Source: CAVQGM01 sp963712065 (GTDB lineage: Bacteria > Actinomycetota > Acidimicrobiia > Acidimicrobiales > Acidimicrobilacustridaceae). Taken from it: DNA of 64,000 nucleotides. Position 1 is the stretch's first letter, and each line of letters starts with the position of its first letter. Of the stretch, positions 15,783 to 23,604 are shown in pieces. Made by a program: the position numbers and the translations under genes. A model generated the notes under the pieces. That model was not told the origin of the DNA and ran no database searches. It was given only the letters and a program-made list of their open reading frames with translations. The DNA is taken from NCBI GenBank assembly GCA_963712065.1, contig CAVQGM010000002.1, positions 1,364,001 to 1,428,000 of the forward strand, in the 5' to 3' direction.

Positions 15783-16243
15783 GGGCCACCCAGCTCGAGG
15801 CGCATGCGGGTGGCCGGCACGAACCGGGTCTCCACCGAGCCGACGACCACGAACCCGACGCGCGCGTAGAAGCCGACGGCGTTGTCGTTGGCCACCACCG
15901 TCATCGCGGTCGCACCCCGCGCCCGGGCGTCGCCGATGGCGTCGCCCACCAGCGCACGTCCTACGCCATGGCGCATGGCCCCCGGCTCGACGAACAACCC
16001 GTCGAGCTCGACGACGCCGTTGCCGGCGAGGGCGAACGCGAACCCGAGCACTCGACCATCGTCGCCCTCGGCCACCCGCGCCCGGCCACGGGCGACGTCG
16101 TCCACCGTCAGCTCGATCACCTCGGGATGGGCGAGCAGGTCGTGCCGGGTGTCCTCCCACACGAGGCTCGACCGCCGCTGCAACTCCTCGAGGTCACGGC
16201 GTTCGTCGGGCCGAGCGTCGCGGATCCGCAACCGTGCCTCCAC
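15779..16243 (-). CDS. GNAT family N-acetyltransferase
   Basis: The 154-residue GNAT has ELDGLFVEPGAMRHGVGRALV near residues 78-98 (motif A, acetyl-CoA binding, with HGVGRAL) and NDNAVGFYARVGF near 120-132 (motif B). The GTG at 16243 is preceded at 7 bases by TAGCGT, so this gene opens the transcript that continues into the lipoprotein gene. Substrate is unknown. Confidence 0.9.
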   Translation of the reverse strand: MEARLRIRDARPDERRDLEELQRRSSLVWEDTRHDLLAHPEVIELTVDDVARGRARVAEGDDGRVLGFAFALAGNGVVELDGLFVEPGAMRHGVGRALVGDAIGDARARGATAMTVVANDNAVGFYARVGFVVVGSVETRFVPATRMRLELGGP

Positions 16244-16250
16244 TGCGGCG

Positions 16251-16256
16251 ACGCTA
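16251..16256 (-). promoter_or_regulatory. Candidate -10 hexamer (TAGCGT) of the GNAT-lipoprotein operon
   Basis: TAGCGT on the minus strand ends 7 bases before the GNAT GTG, with no Shine-Dalgarno in between. Confidence 0.45.
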
Positions 16257-16285
16257 TCGGGCCGACCTGCCCGCCCGACCGCGCG

Positions 16286-16826
16286 CTACGGCAACAGGGC
16301 GACGAGCCCGGCCCGGGCCCGATCGCCGTTCGCGGTGACCGCCCGCACGAGGAGCAGCCCCTCGACGGCCGCGAGCACCCCTTCGGCCCGGCGACGACGG
16401 CCGGCCGCCGGGCCCGCCAGCCGGCTCTCGGTCCACGACGCCCACTCGTCGAGGATGGTGCGTGCGGCCGACGCATAGGGCTCGCGCCCACGGGCGGCGA
16501 GCCCGACCAGCTCGAACGACGTGGACAGCGCGGGGCGGAGCTCGGGCCGGGTGAACAGGTCGTCGACGGCGACCACGAGGGCCCGCGCGCCCACCCTTCC
16601 GGGTGGGAGCGCGAGCGTCCAGCACGAGTCGCAGCTGACCGGACATGGCCAGCAGCACCTCGGCGACGAGCTGCTCCTTGGTGCCGAAGTAGTAGAGGAG
16701 CATGCGATCGCTGGTGCCGAGGGCGGCGGCGAGGGGCCGCAGCGACAGACCGGTGAGACCGTGCTCGAGCACGTACGCGACCGCCTCGCCGACCAACGCG
16801 GCGCGGTGTTCGTCAGCGGCATCCAC
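16286..16826 (-). CDS. TetR-family regulator, interrupted by a frameshift
   Basis: The N-terminal helix-turn-helix reads LSLRPLAAALGTSDRMLLYYFGTKEQLVAEVL at roughly residues 27-58 from the GTG at 16826. The ligand-binding C-terminal part (from VVAVDDLFTRPELRPAL to the stop at 16286) is in another frame. The shift falls near 16580-16610 in a GC-only, self-complementary stretch. An earlier GTG at 16844 would start inside an operator, so 16826 is preferred. It diverges from the alpha/beta hydrolase at 16911 and probably represses both through the two palindromes. Confidence 0.75.
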
Positions 16827-16834
16827 CCATCTCT

Positions 16835-16850
16835 TGTAGCACACGCTACA
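16835..16850. promoter_or_regulatory. TetR operator palindrome 1 (TGTAGC-N4-GCTACA)
   Basis: TGTAGCACACGCTACA is a perfect 6-bp inverted repeat with a 4-base spacer, just upstream of the TetR start. An identical palindrome lies 32 bases to the right, about three helical turns. Autoregulation is inferred. Confidence 0.75.
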
Positions 16851-16866
16851 CCCGTGCTACCGTCTT

Positions 16867-16882
16867 TGTAGCGAGTGCTACA
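16867..16882. promoter_or_regulatory. TetR operator palindrome 2 (TGTAGC-N4-GCTACA)
   Basis: TGTAGCGAGTGCTACA has the same arms as palindrome 1. It sits 28 bases before the hydrolase ATG, which is preceded by GAGGA. The half-site GTGCTACC lies between the two palindromes. Confidence 0.75.
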
Positions 16883-16910
16883 TCACGTCTGACGACGCGG
16901 AGGACCAGCC

Positions 16911-17807
16911 ATGGACGACACGACGAGCCGCTGGGGCACGACGGTGACGGTCGAGACGTCGCTCGGGCCCATCGACTGCCGGACCGCCGGCGACGGGCCC
17001 CCGGTCCTGTTCGTGCACGGCTTCGTGGTCGACGGGCGCCTGTGGGACGGGGTGGCCCCCGCCGTCGCCGAGACCCACCGGGTGGTGGTCCCCGACCTCC
17101 CGCTCGGCGCCCATCGCCGCCCGGTCCCCGACCGCAGCCGACTGTCCACCAGCGGCGTCCCCGATGCCCTCGTCGAGCTCATGGACGGCCTCGGCATCGA
17201 GGCCGCGACCGTGGTCGGCAACGACACCGGCGGGGGTCTGAGCCAGGTGCTGGTGTCCCGCCACCCCGATCGGGTGGCCCGTCTCGCGCTCGTGTCCTGC
17301 GACGCCTACCGGAACTTCCCGCCGCCGCTCTTCCGCCCGCTCGTGCACGTCCCCGGCCTCCCTGGCGCGCTCACGACGTTGGCCCGCCTGCTCGGCTCCT
17401 CCCGCCACCAACGGCGATGGTTGCCGCTGGGCTTCGTCGCCGAGCACCCGCTCGACGACACGTTGTTGCGCTCGTGGGCCGAGCCCATCCTCACCGACGA
17501 GGCGATCCGCGCCGACGCACGAACGTTCCTGCGCACCGTACGGCCCAGGGTCACCCTCGACGCCGCCACGTCCTTCCCGTCGTTCCCGCGCCCCGTGCTG
17601 ATCGCATGGGCGACCGGGGACCGGCTCTTCCCGGCGAAGGACGCTCGACGCCTGGCCGACGACTTCCCGGACGGCCGCCTCGTGTGGATCGACGACAGCG
17701 GCACGCTGGCGCCGATCGATCAACCGACCGGGACGACGACGGTGCTCACCGAGTTCCTGGCCACGACGTCGCCCGGCGACGTCAGCGTGGAGGCTCGAGG
17801 ACGATGA
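16911..17807 (+). CDS. Alpha/beta hydrolase with aspartate at the nucleophile position
   Basis: The 298-residue protein has the alpha/beta-hydrolase layout: oxyanion loop FVHGFVVDGRLW at 34-45 and the elbow GNDTGGG at 103-109, where Asp105 replaces serine, as in haloalkane dehalogenases and epoxide hydrolases. The acid region GDRLFP is present. The usual catalytic histidine near the C-terminus is not seen; the segment reads DDSGTLAPIDQP. Activity is therefore uncertain. It is controlled, by position, by the divergent TetR gene. Confidence 0.85.
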   Translation: MDDTTSRWGTTVTVETSLGPIDCRTAGDGPPVLFVHGFVVDGRLWDGVAPAVAETHRVVVPDLPLGAHRRPVPDRSRLSTSGVPDALVELMDGLGIEAATVVGNDTGGGLSQVLVSRHPDRVARLALVSCDAYRNFPPPLFRPLVHVPGLPGALTTLARLLGSSRHQRRWLPLGFVAEHPLDDTLLRSWAEPILTDEAIRADARTFLRTVRPRVTLDAATSFPSFPRPVLIAWATGDRLFPAKDARRLADDFPDGRLVWIDDSGTLAPIDQPTGTTTVLTEFLATTSPGDVSVEARGR

Positions 17808-18219
17808 GCGGGATCACCCGGTCGGTGGCGGCCTGGTAGTCGTCGTAGCTCGGCCACACCTCGGTGGCGCGGCCCCACCAGGTGGCCTTCTCGTCACCGG
17901 TCACCTCTCGCGCCACGAGATCGTGCACGTCGGGCCCGTCCTGGACGGTGACCTCGGGATGTTCGAGCAGGTTGAAGTACCAGACCGGGTGCTGCGGCGC
18001 GCCACCCATCGACGCGACGACCGCGTAGGAGCCCTCGTGCTCGACCCGCATGAGCGGCGTCTTGCGGAGCTTGCCGGACCGCCGGCCCCGGGTGGTCAGG
18101 ATGACGCACGGCTGGCCCTCGAGCGTGGTGCCCTCGGTGCCCCCCGACGACTCGTACTGCTCCACCTGCTCGGCGATGGGAGCCCAGGGGCTCGGCTCGT
18201 ACTCACCTTCGAGGGGCAT
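17782..18219 (-). CDS. Deazaflavin (F420)-dependent nitroreductase family protein
   Basis: This Ddn/TIGR00026-type split-barrel protein of 145 residues is expected to bind F420. Diagnostic segments are VILTTRGRRSGKLRKTPLM near 39-57, VASMGGAPQHPVWYFNLLEHPEV near 68-90 and a C-terminal IPLIVLEP. The ATG at 18219 has GGAGGAAG upstream. Its 3' end overlaps the hydrolase gene by 26 bases in convergent orientation. The physiological substrate is unknown; relatives reduce quinones and nitroimidazoles. Confidence 0.92.
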   Translation of the reverse strand: MPLEGEYEPSPWAPIAEQVEQYESSGGTEGTTLEGQPCVILTTRGRRSGKLRKTPLMRVEHEGSYAVVASMGGAPQHPVWYFNLLEHPEVTVQDGPDVHDLVAREVTGDEKATWWGRATEVWPSYDDYQAATDRVIPLIVLEPPR

Positions 18220-18300
18220 GGCGGCTTCCTCCGGGTCGTCTCGGCGTGGCCGCACCGTAGTGGGTCACGCGCCAGGCCCCCACACGGGGCGGGCCGGGCC

Positions 18301-19002
18301 TCAGGCGGTGGCGCCGTCGGCCGACACGAACTGCACCACGACCCGCTCGTAGCCGAGCCCCGTGAGGAAGTCGGTGAGGAAGGCGCGGGTGTTGTCGCGG
18401 GCCGTGCCCTGGAGGTCGCTGACCGCCGCCGCCTCGGCGAGCTTGTCCTCGGCCCGTTGGTAGACGACCTGGTCGTCGGTCGGGTCGGCGCCGGTGACGG
18501 CATCGTCGAAGCGGTCGAGCAGGCCCCGCTCACGACTCACCACGCGCGTCTGGTCGTGGTCGAGGCGGGGGGCGTCGAGGGCCGGTTCGGGCAGGGTGAC
18601 GGTGACGGTCGTGCCGTCCTCGGACACCGAGACCGCGTCCTCGCCGAGCCCGGCGAAGTCCACGTAGGCGTCGACGTCACCGCCGACGACGAGGGTCACC
18701 CGCTCGCCCTTGATGACGTCGGGGAGGTAGTCGGCGTCCTCCTCGCGATCGACCACGGTCTGGAAGCCACCCGACGCGGCCTCGAAGCGGGCCAGGTCTC
18801 GGAGCTCGGTGAGGGCGACGGCGTCGTCGTGCTCGACCGTGGTCGTGGCGAAGGGGTTGGGCAAGGAGAACGACGAGACCACGAGCACGGCCGCCAGGCC
18901 GAGCCCGAGGGCACCGGCCAGGCCGGCGACGGCGGCGGCCACGAGGGGCCGACGACGGCCCCGCCTCGGAGACGGGGCGGACGACGGGACGACGGTGTGC
19001 AC
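18301..19002 (-). CDS. DUF4230 family membrane-anchored protein
   Basis: The 233-residue protein has a basic cytoplasmic N-terminus, one membrane helix at about residues 20-45 and an extracytoplasmic domain. That domain has the DUF4230 pattern: VTLVVGGDVDAYVDFAGL, VTVTLPEPALDAPRLD and a helical C-terminal half ending VVVQFVSADG. Function is unknown. The GTG at 19002 is preceded by GGAGGAAT. The upstream region holds palindromic sites. Confidence 0.85.
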   Translation of the reverse strand: MHTVVPSSAPSPRRGRRRPLVAAAVAGLAGALGLGLAAVLVVSSFSLPNPFATTTVEHDDAVALTELRDLARFEAASGGFQTVVDREEDADYLPDVIKGERVTLVVGGDVDAYVDFAGLGEDAVSVSEDGTTVTVTLPEPALDAPRLDHDQTRVVSRERGLLDRFDDAVTGADPTDDQVVYQRAEDKLAEAAAVSDLQGTARDNTRAFLTDFLTGLGYERVVVQFVSADGATA

Positions 19003-19020
19003 GGGATTCCTCCAGGCCGA

Positions 19021-19064
19021 GTGACGCTAGCGTCACTTTGCAGAACGCTAGAGAAAGTTAGCGT
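19021..19064. promoter_or_regulatory. Two related palindromes, likely repressor operators
   Basis: GTGACGCTAGCGTCAC (19021-19036) is a perfect 16-bp palindrome. ACGCTA (19045-19050) and TAGCGT (19059-19064) form a second inverted repeat with the same half-site and an 8-base spacer. Both sit between the divergent DUF4230 and thiolase-like genes. No candidate regulator gene is adjacent. Confidence 0.65.
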
Positions 19065-19153
19065 AAACCGGCGCGGTTCCCTCTGGGCCCGGAGGCCCGT
19101 TTCCGGGCCTCCGCCCCCCTGCGTCGAGCACATGCGAACGATGGTTCCTCAAG

Positions 19154-19159
19154 TAGCGT
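19154..19159 (+). promoter_or_regulatory. Candidate -10 hexamer (TAGCGT) of the thiolase-like gene
   Basis: TAGCGT ends 6 bases before the ATG at 19166; there is no Shine-Dalgarno. Confidence 0.5.
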
Positions 19160-19165
19160 GCGGCC

Positions 19166-20659
19166 ATGGGACCCGACCCCCTCTCGCCCTGCGTGATCGG
19201 CGTCGGCCGGCACACCTGGCGTCCCGGCGACGATCCCGGGGAACCGCTCGACCAGTGGGAGCACGTCGCTCGAGCGGCGGCGGCCGACGCCGGGCGGCCC
19301 GAGCTGGTCGAGCACCTCGACCAGCTCGCCGTCGTGCACTGCATGAGCTGGACCTACGACGATCCCCCGGGGCGACTCGCCGCCCGCCTGCGCTGCCGGC
19401 CCGGCCGCACCGAGACGTCGATCCTCGCCGGCACCGCCGGCCAGCGCATGGTGAACCGCGTCGCCGAGGGCCTGCTCGCCGGCCACGGCGAGCTCGCCCT
19501 GGTGGTCGGCGCCGAGGCGCTCGCCACCGTCCGCCGACTGGCCAAGCTGGGCACGACCCCCGACTGGAGCCACCGCTCGGCCCTGGCCGACGAGCCGCCG
19601 ATCGACGTGGACGAGTGGTTCTGGCCGACCGAGTGGGCCCACGACGTGCTGCAGCCGTCACTCACCTTCGCCGCCCTCGACACCGCTCGCCGGGCCCGAC
19701 TCGGCCTCGACCCCGGCGACGCCTGGTCGCACGAGGCCTCCGTGCTCGACCGATTGAACGCGGTCGCCGCCGCCAACCCCGAGGCCTGGTTCCGAACCCG
19801 GCGCGACGCCGACGCGATCGCCACCCCGACCTCCGACAACCGCATCATCTCCTCGCCGTACACCAAGTACTCGGTGGCGGTGATGGACGTCGACATGGCC
19901 GCCGGGGTGCTGCTCGCCACGCACGGGGCGGCCGACCGGCTCGGCATCCCCCGCGACCGGCGCGTGTACCTGAGGGGTTGGAGCTTCGCCCGGGACGCGG
20001 TGCACCTCGCGGCGCGACCGGAGCTGCACCGGTCACCGGCCATGGCGGCGGCGGCGGCCGACGCCCTCGCCCGGGCCGGCGCCGGGATCGACGACGTCGA
20101 CCTGTTCGACCTCTACAGCTGCTTCGCCTCGTCGCTGATGTTCGCCACCGACGCCCTCGGCATCGATCCCCTCGACGAGCGGGGCCTCACCGTCACCGGC
20201 GGGCTCCCGTATCACGGCGGGCCCGGCAGCAACTCCACGACCCACGCCATCGTGGAGCTGGTGCACCGCCTGCGCGAGCGCGACGGGCTCGCGCTCCTGA
20301 GCGGCGTCGGCATGCACATGTGCAAGCACGTCTGGGCAGTGTACGGGTCGGCGCCCGGCCCCGTGACGCCGCCCGACTACGGCGCCGTGCAACGGCGGGT
20401 CGACGCCGCCGGCGACCTCGTCCCGGTGGTCGTCGACGCCGACGACCGTGGGGTCATCGCCGCCTACTCCGTCACCCACGGTCGCGAGGGCCGACCGGCC
20501 ACCGCCCTCGTGATCGCCGACCTGGCATCGGGCGGCCGGGCCTACGCCCGCACCGAGGACCCCGATGCCCTCGTGGCCCTCGGGGACGGCGAGTGGGTCG
20601 GCCGGCCCCTGCGCCTGCGTCCCGACGGACGGGGGCGCAACCTGGCGACGCTCGATTGA
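19166..20659 (+). CDS. Thiolase-superfamily protein lacking the nucleophilic cysteine
   Basis: The 497-residue protein belongs to the thiolase/SCP-x-like group annotated as acetyl-CoA acetyltransferase. It has LAGTAGQRMVNRVAEGLLAG near residues 88-107, where classical thiolases place the reactive Cys but here have GTAG. It also has ALVVGAEAL, DVDLFDLYSCFAS, GGLPYHGGPGSNSTTHAI and the C-terminal GVGMHMCKHVWAVY with the conserved His. Without the N-terminal Cys, thiolytic chemistry is doubtful. The C-terminal 100 residues form a separate beta-rich extension. Confidence 0.85.
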   Translation: MGPDPLSPCVIGVGRHTWRPGDDPGEPLDQWEHVARAAAADAGRPELVEHLDQLAVVHCMSWTYDDPPGRLAARLRCRPGRTETSILAGTAGQRMVNRVAEGLLAGHGELALVVGAEALATVRRLAKLGTTPDWSHRSALADEPPIDVDEWFWPTEWAHDVLQPSLTFAALDTARRARLGLDPGDAWSHEASVLDRLNAVAAANPEAWFRTRRDADAIATPTSDNRIISSPYTKYSVAVMDVDMAAGVLLATHGAADRLGIPRDRRVYLRGWSFARDAVHLAARPELHRSPAMAAAAADALARAGAGIDDVDLFDLYSCFASSLMFATDALGIDPLDERGLTVTGGLPYHGGPGSNSTTHAIVELVHRLRERDGLALLSGVGMHMCKHVWAVYGSAPGPVTPPDYGAVQRRVDAAGDLVPVVVDADDRGVIAAYSVTHGREGRPATALVIADLASGGRAYARTEDPDALVALGDGEWVGRPLRLRPDGRGRNLATLD

Positions 20660-20734
20660 GCACGTCGTGCCGGCGGCGGCAGGGCGAGGTGCCCGTGTTG
20701 GTCAGCGGTCCCACGCTCGGGGCAGGCTCTGGCG

Positions 20735-21586
20735 GTGACCATCTCCCTGCGACCCGTCACCGACCTGTTGGGCGTCCTCGAGCTCGAGACCGTGAAACCC
20801 GACGCCTTCATGGGCGCCGGGCCCGAGTTGGGCTGGGGCCGCCTCTACGGCGGGCTCGTCGTCGCCCAGGCCCTCCGCGCCGCGACCCTGACGCTCGACG
20901 GCGCCGGACCCGGTGGCCGGGACCCGGACATCGACGCCGGCGGGGTCAGCCCCCACCGGGCCCACTCGCTGCACGCCTACTTCGTGCGCGCCGGTGACGA
21001 ACGGGCACCGGTGCTCTACGAGGTCGAACGGGTGCGCGACGGGCGATCGTTCTGCACCCGGCAGGTCGTCGCCTACCAGGCGGGCGGCGCCATCTTGAAC
21101 CTGATCGCCAGCTTCCAGGTCGACGAGGACGGAGAGGACGTGCAGGGGATCACCCCTCCGCCGCCGCCACCGTCGATCGAGGCCCTCCCCCGCCACGACA
21201 CCGACCTGTTCTTCGAGCACCGCATCGAGCGCTCCTCGCGCGCGCCCGAGCCACGGGCCATCTCGTGGATGCGGGCCACCGAGCCCCTGCCCGACGATCC
21301 CAACGTGCACGCCTGCGCCCTCGCCTACCTGTCGGACGAGGACCCGCTCGGCGTCGCCATCCTCCCCCACTCGATGGGCGAGCAGTGGGAGTCGCTCATG
21401 ACCGCCAGCCTCGACCATGCGGTGTGGTTCCACCGGCCGGTGCGCGTCGACCGGTGGCTGCAGTTCGAGCTCCGCGGCCACGGCGTGGCCAACGGGCGCG
21501 GGCTGGCCATCGCCCGCGTGTTCACCGCGGACGGCAGCCACGTGGCGACCGTCGCCCAGGAGGGCCTGGTCCGCCCCCGGCGGTGA
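20735..21586 (+). CDS. tesB: Acyl-CoA thioesterase II (TesB)
   Basis: TesB hydrolyses medium and long acyl-CoA. The 283-residue double-hot-dog protein starts with LRPVTDLLGVLELE, then GRLYGGLVVAQALRAA near 34-49, HSLHAYFVRAGD near 77-88 and RQVVAYQAG. The C-terminal domain carries the catalytic Asp in SLDHAVWFH and Gln in VAQEGLVR. The GTG at 20735 gives the usual family start; CAGGCT lies 6 bases upstream. Tandem 16-bp repeats begin at its stop. Confidence 0.94.
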   Translation: MTISLRPVTDLLGVLELETVKPDAFMGAGPELGWGRLYGGLVVAQALRAATLTLDGAGPGGRDPDIDAGGVSPHRAHSLHAYFVRAGDERAPVLYEVERVRDGRSFCTRQVVAYQAGGAILNLIASFQVDEDGEDVQGITPPPPPPSIEALPRHDTDLFFEHRIERSSRAPEPRAISWMRATEPLPDDPNVHACALAYLSDEDPLGVAILPHSMGEQWESLMTASLDHAVWFHRPVRVDRWLQFELRGHGVANGRGLAIARVFTADGSHVATVAQEGLVRPRR

Positions 21587-21644
21587 CGGGCCCGACGGTG
21601 ACGGGCCCGACGGGTGACGGGCCCGACGGGTGACAGGCCCGACG
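21583..21644. repeat. Four tandem copies of a 15-16-bp unit
   Basis: The unit GTGACGGGCCCGACGG is repeated four times, starting one base before the tesB stop codon TGA; the fourth copy has one G-to-A change. Each unit contains the GGGCCC palindrome. Replication slippage is the simplest origin. Confidence 0.85.
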
Positions 21645-21666
21645 GTGAGAGGGCTCGGTGCGTCGG

Positions 21667-21672
21667 TAGCCT
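21667..21672 (+). promoter_or_regulatory. Candidate -10 hexamer (TAGCCT)
   Basis: TAGCCT ends 7 bases before the GTG at 21680 of the surface-protein gene. Confidence 0.45.
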
Positions 21673-21679
21673 CGGCGCC

Positions 21680-22519
21680 GTGAGGGCCCGCCGTCGGTTC
21701 CGTGATGCCCACCGGCCGGCCGTCGTGGTCGGCACGGTCGTGGTCGTGCTCGTGCTCCTCGGCGGGGCGACCGCCGCCGGCGCTCACCAGCCCGTGTTCG
21801 TCGATGACCTCACCCCGGCGGGCGACGCCCCGACGCTCGACGACGGCACGATCTCGTTCGCGGTCTACGGCACGGTGCGAGGCCCCGAGCGACAGGCCGG
21901 CGTGCAGGCCAGGTTCGCCGCCGGTGACCCACTCGTCGTCGAGCTGCTGATCCCCGACCTGGCCCCCGAGAACGCCCTGGCCGAACGCGACCTCCCCCGC
22001 GTCGCGGTGGTCAGCCCGTCGGGCGCCACCACCGAGCTCGTACCCGATCGGCGCGAGCCGTTCACCGAGCCGTTCTCGGCCACGAGCTACCTGCGCATCG
22101 CCGGCGCGCGGACCACCGCCGAGGCGGGCACCTACGTCTTCACCGTCACCGCCGCCGAACCGTCCCGCTTCACCCTGGCCATCGGCGAACGAGAGGTGCC
22201 CGGCACCGTGAGCGGCTACTCGCAGCCGGCCCCGGGCGCGCTCGAGGCCTGGTACTCCACGCCACCCTCGCCCGCAGGGGCGGACGAACCCGTGCTCGAC
22301 GCGCCCGGCGCCGCCGATCCCGGCGCCGGCGCGAACGACCTCGACCCGTCCCGGTTCGCCGGCGGCGGTCTGGACGACTCCACCCCGGGCCGCGCCGCCG
22401 GGCTCCCCCTCGCCCTCGGCGCCGCCATCATCCTCGGGGTGGTCGTCACCGCGGTCGTGCGGGGACGCAGGGCTCGGGTTGCGGGCGCTCAGTTGCGCGA
22501 GGGGTCGGGGCCGCAGTAG
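21680..22519 (+). CDS. Predicted surface protein with signal sequence and C-terminal membrane anchor
   Basis: This 279-residue protein is of unrecognised family. It has a basic start, a signal or anchor helix at about 14-34 (VVVGTVVVVLVLLGG), an extracellular domain of about 160 residues rich in beta-strand patterns, a Gly/Ala/Asp-rich linker, and a C-terminal helix at about 245-263 followed by RGRR. This layout suggests a single-pass or sorted envelope protein. Its 3' end overlaps the YqgE gene by 31 bases, convergent. Confidence 0.7.
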   Translation: MRARRRFRDAHRPAVVVGTVVVVLVLLGGATAAGAHQPVFVDDLTPAGDAPTLDDGTISFAVYGTVRGPERQAGVQARFAAGDPLVVELLIPDLAPENALAERDLPRVAVVSPSGATTELVPDRREPFTEPFSATSYLRIAGARTTAEAGTYVFTVTAAEPSRFTLAIGEREVPGTVSGYSQPAPGALEAWYSTPPSPAGADEPVLDAPGAADPGAGANDLDPSRFAGGGLDDSTPGRAAGLPLALGAAIILGVVVTAVVRGRRARVAGAQLREGSGPQ

Positions 22520-23085
22520 CTCACGAGGGCGAGGTCGCCACCCTGGCGGCGCAGCACGCTCGACCAGAGGGTGTCCGGGTCGGCGGCGAGCACGTCGCCG
22601 GCCTCGGCGTCGACGACGAACCAGGCCTCGACGGCGAGCTCCTGGTCGAGCTGTCCCGGGCCCCAGCTCGCGTAGCCGGCGAACACCCGGACCTCCTCCA
22701 CGCCGGGGAGCTCGTCGGGGTCGAGCGACAGGTCGAGCGTCCCGATGGAGTCCCACACCAGGCGGAAGCCCGGGCCCTCGCCGCTCGGATGACCACCGGG
22801 GTGGCCGGCGCCGGGAAGGGCTCCGGGCGCCCGGCGGGCCAGACCGACGATGGCCGCTCCCTGCTCGACGGGCCCGCCGACGAAGACGACGGGCGGCACC
22901 GCCGCCAGCGGGTCCCACGCGGGGAGCGGATCGTGCACGGCGAGGTCGCTCGGGCGGTTCAGGACCAGGCCGAGGGTGCCGCCGTCGTCGTGCTCGAGCA
23001 CGAACACGACCGTGCGCTCGAAGTTCGGATCACCGATGGCCGGGGTGGCCACCAGCAGTCGGCCGCGCCGCGGGCGTTCCGGCAT
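22489..23085 (-). CDS. YqgE/AlgH family protein (DUF179)
   Basis: The 198-residue protein has the YqgE signature: RGRLLVATPAIGDPNFERTVVFVLEHDDGGTLGLVLNRPS near residues 6-45 and VFVGGPVEQG near 68-77, then RVFAGYASWGPGQLDQEL near 132-149. The family is widely conserved, but its biochemical role is unsettled. The ATG at 23085 matches the conserved N-terminus. The hexamer CAAGAT lies 6 bases upstream. Confidence 0.93.
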   Translation of the reverse strand: MPERPRRGRLLVATPAIGDPNFERTVVFVLEHDDGGTLGLVLNRPSDLAVHDPLPAWDPLAAVPPVVFVGGPVEQGAAIVGLARRAPGALPGAGHPGGHPSGEGPGFRLVWDSIGTLDLSLDPDELPGVEEVRVFAGYASWGPGQLDQELAVEAWFVVDAEAGDVLAADPDTLWSSVLRRQGGDLALVSYCGPDPSRN

Positions 23086-23145
23086 GGGCCGATCTTGGCA
23101 CGACGCCACGGGTTCGGGCGCGGCGTCGGGCCGCCGCGCCCGGAT

Positions 23146-23541
23146 TCAGGCGGTCGCCTCGCCGGCGGGCTCGGCCTCGCTCGCCTGCTCGGCGGCGACG
23201 GCCCGGTGCACCTCGTCCATGTCGACGGCGCGGACCTGCGACACGAGATCGCGCAACGCGTCCTCGGGGACGGCGCCCGGCTGGGAGTACAGCACCACCC
23301 GATCGCGGATGACCATCAGCGTCGGGATCGACTGGATGCGGAAGGCGCCGGCCAGCTCGGGCTGGTCCTCGGTGTCGACCTTGGCGAAGGTGAGGTCGGG
23401 GTTCTCCTCGGCCAGCTTCTCGAAGACCGGGGCGAACATGCGGCACGGGCCGCACCACGACGCCCAGAAGTCGACGAGGACGATCTCGGTCCCGGCGACG
23501 ATGTCCTCGAAGGATTCCTTGGTGACGGCGACGGTGGCCAT
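23146..23541 (-). CDS. trxA: Thioredoxin
   Basis: The 131-residue thioredoxin has the active site WASWCGPCRMFAP near residues 26-38, the cis-proline in SIPTLMV and a C-terminal extension of about 25 Ala/Glu-rich residues not found in the minimal protein. The ATG at 23541 is preceded by GGAGGAAG. An upstream in-frame GTG (23550) is too close to that site. A TACCC-N4-GGGTA palindrome lies 64 bases upstream of the start and may control it. Confidence 0.95.
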   Translation of the reverse strand: MATVAVTKESFEDIVAGTEIVLVDFWASWCGPCRMFAPVFEKLAEENPDLTFAKVDTEDQPELAGAFRIQSIPTLMVIRDRVVLYSQPGAVPEDALRDLVSQVRAVDMDEVHRAVAAEQASEAEPAGEATA

Positions 23542-23604
23542 GGTGCTCACTTCCTCCGGGATCGGATCCCGGTCGAGGGACGGGGGGCACTCCGTCGTCC
23601 GAGG

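Noticed and set aside
23557..23575. Palindrome CCGGGATCGGATCCCGG upstream of thioredoxin as a regulatory site
   Set aside because: It overlaps the ribosome-binding region and is the kind of GC palindrome expected by chance at this base composition; the TACCC-N4-GGGTA site is more specific.
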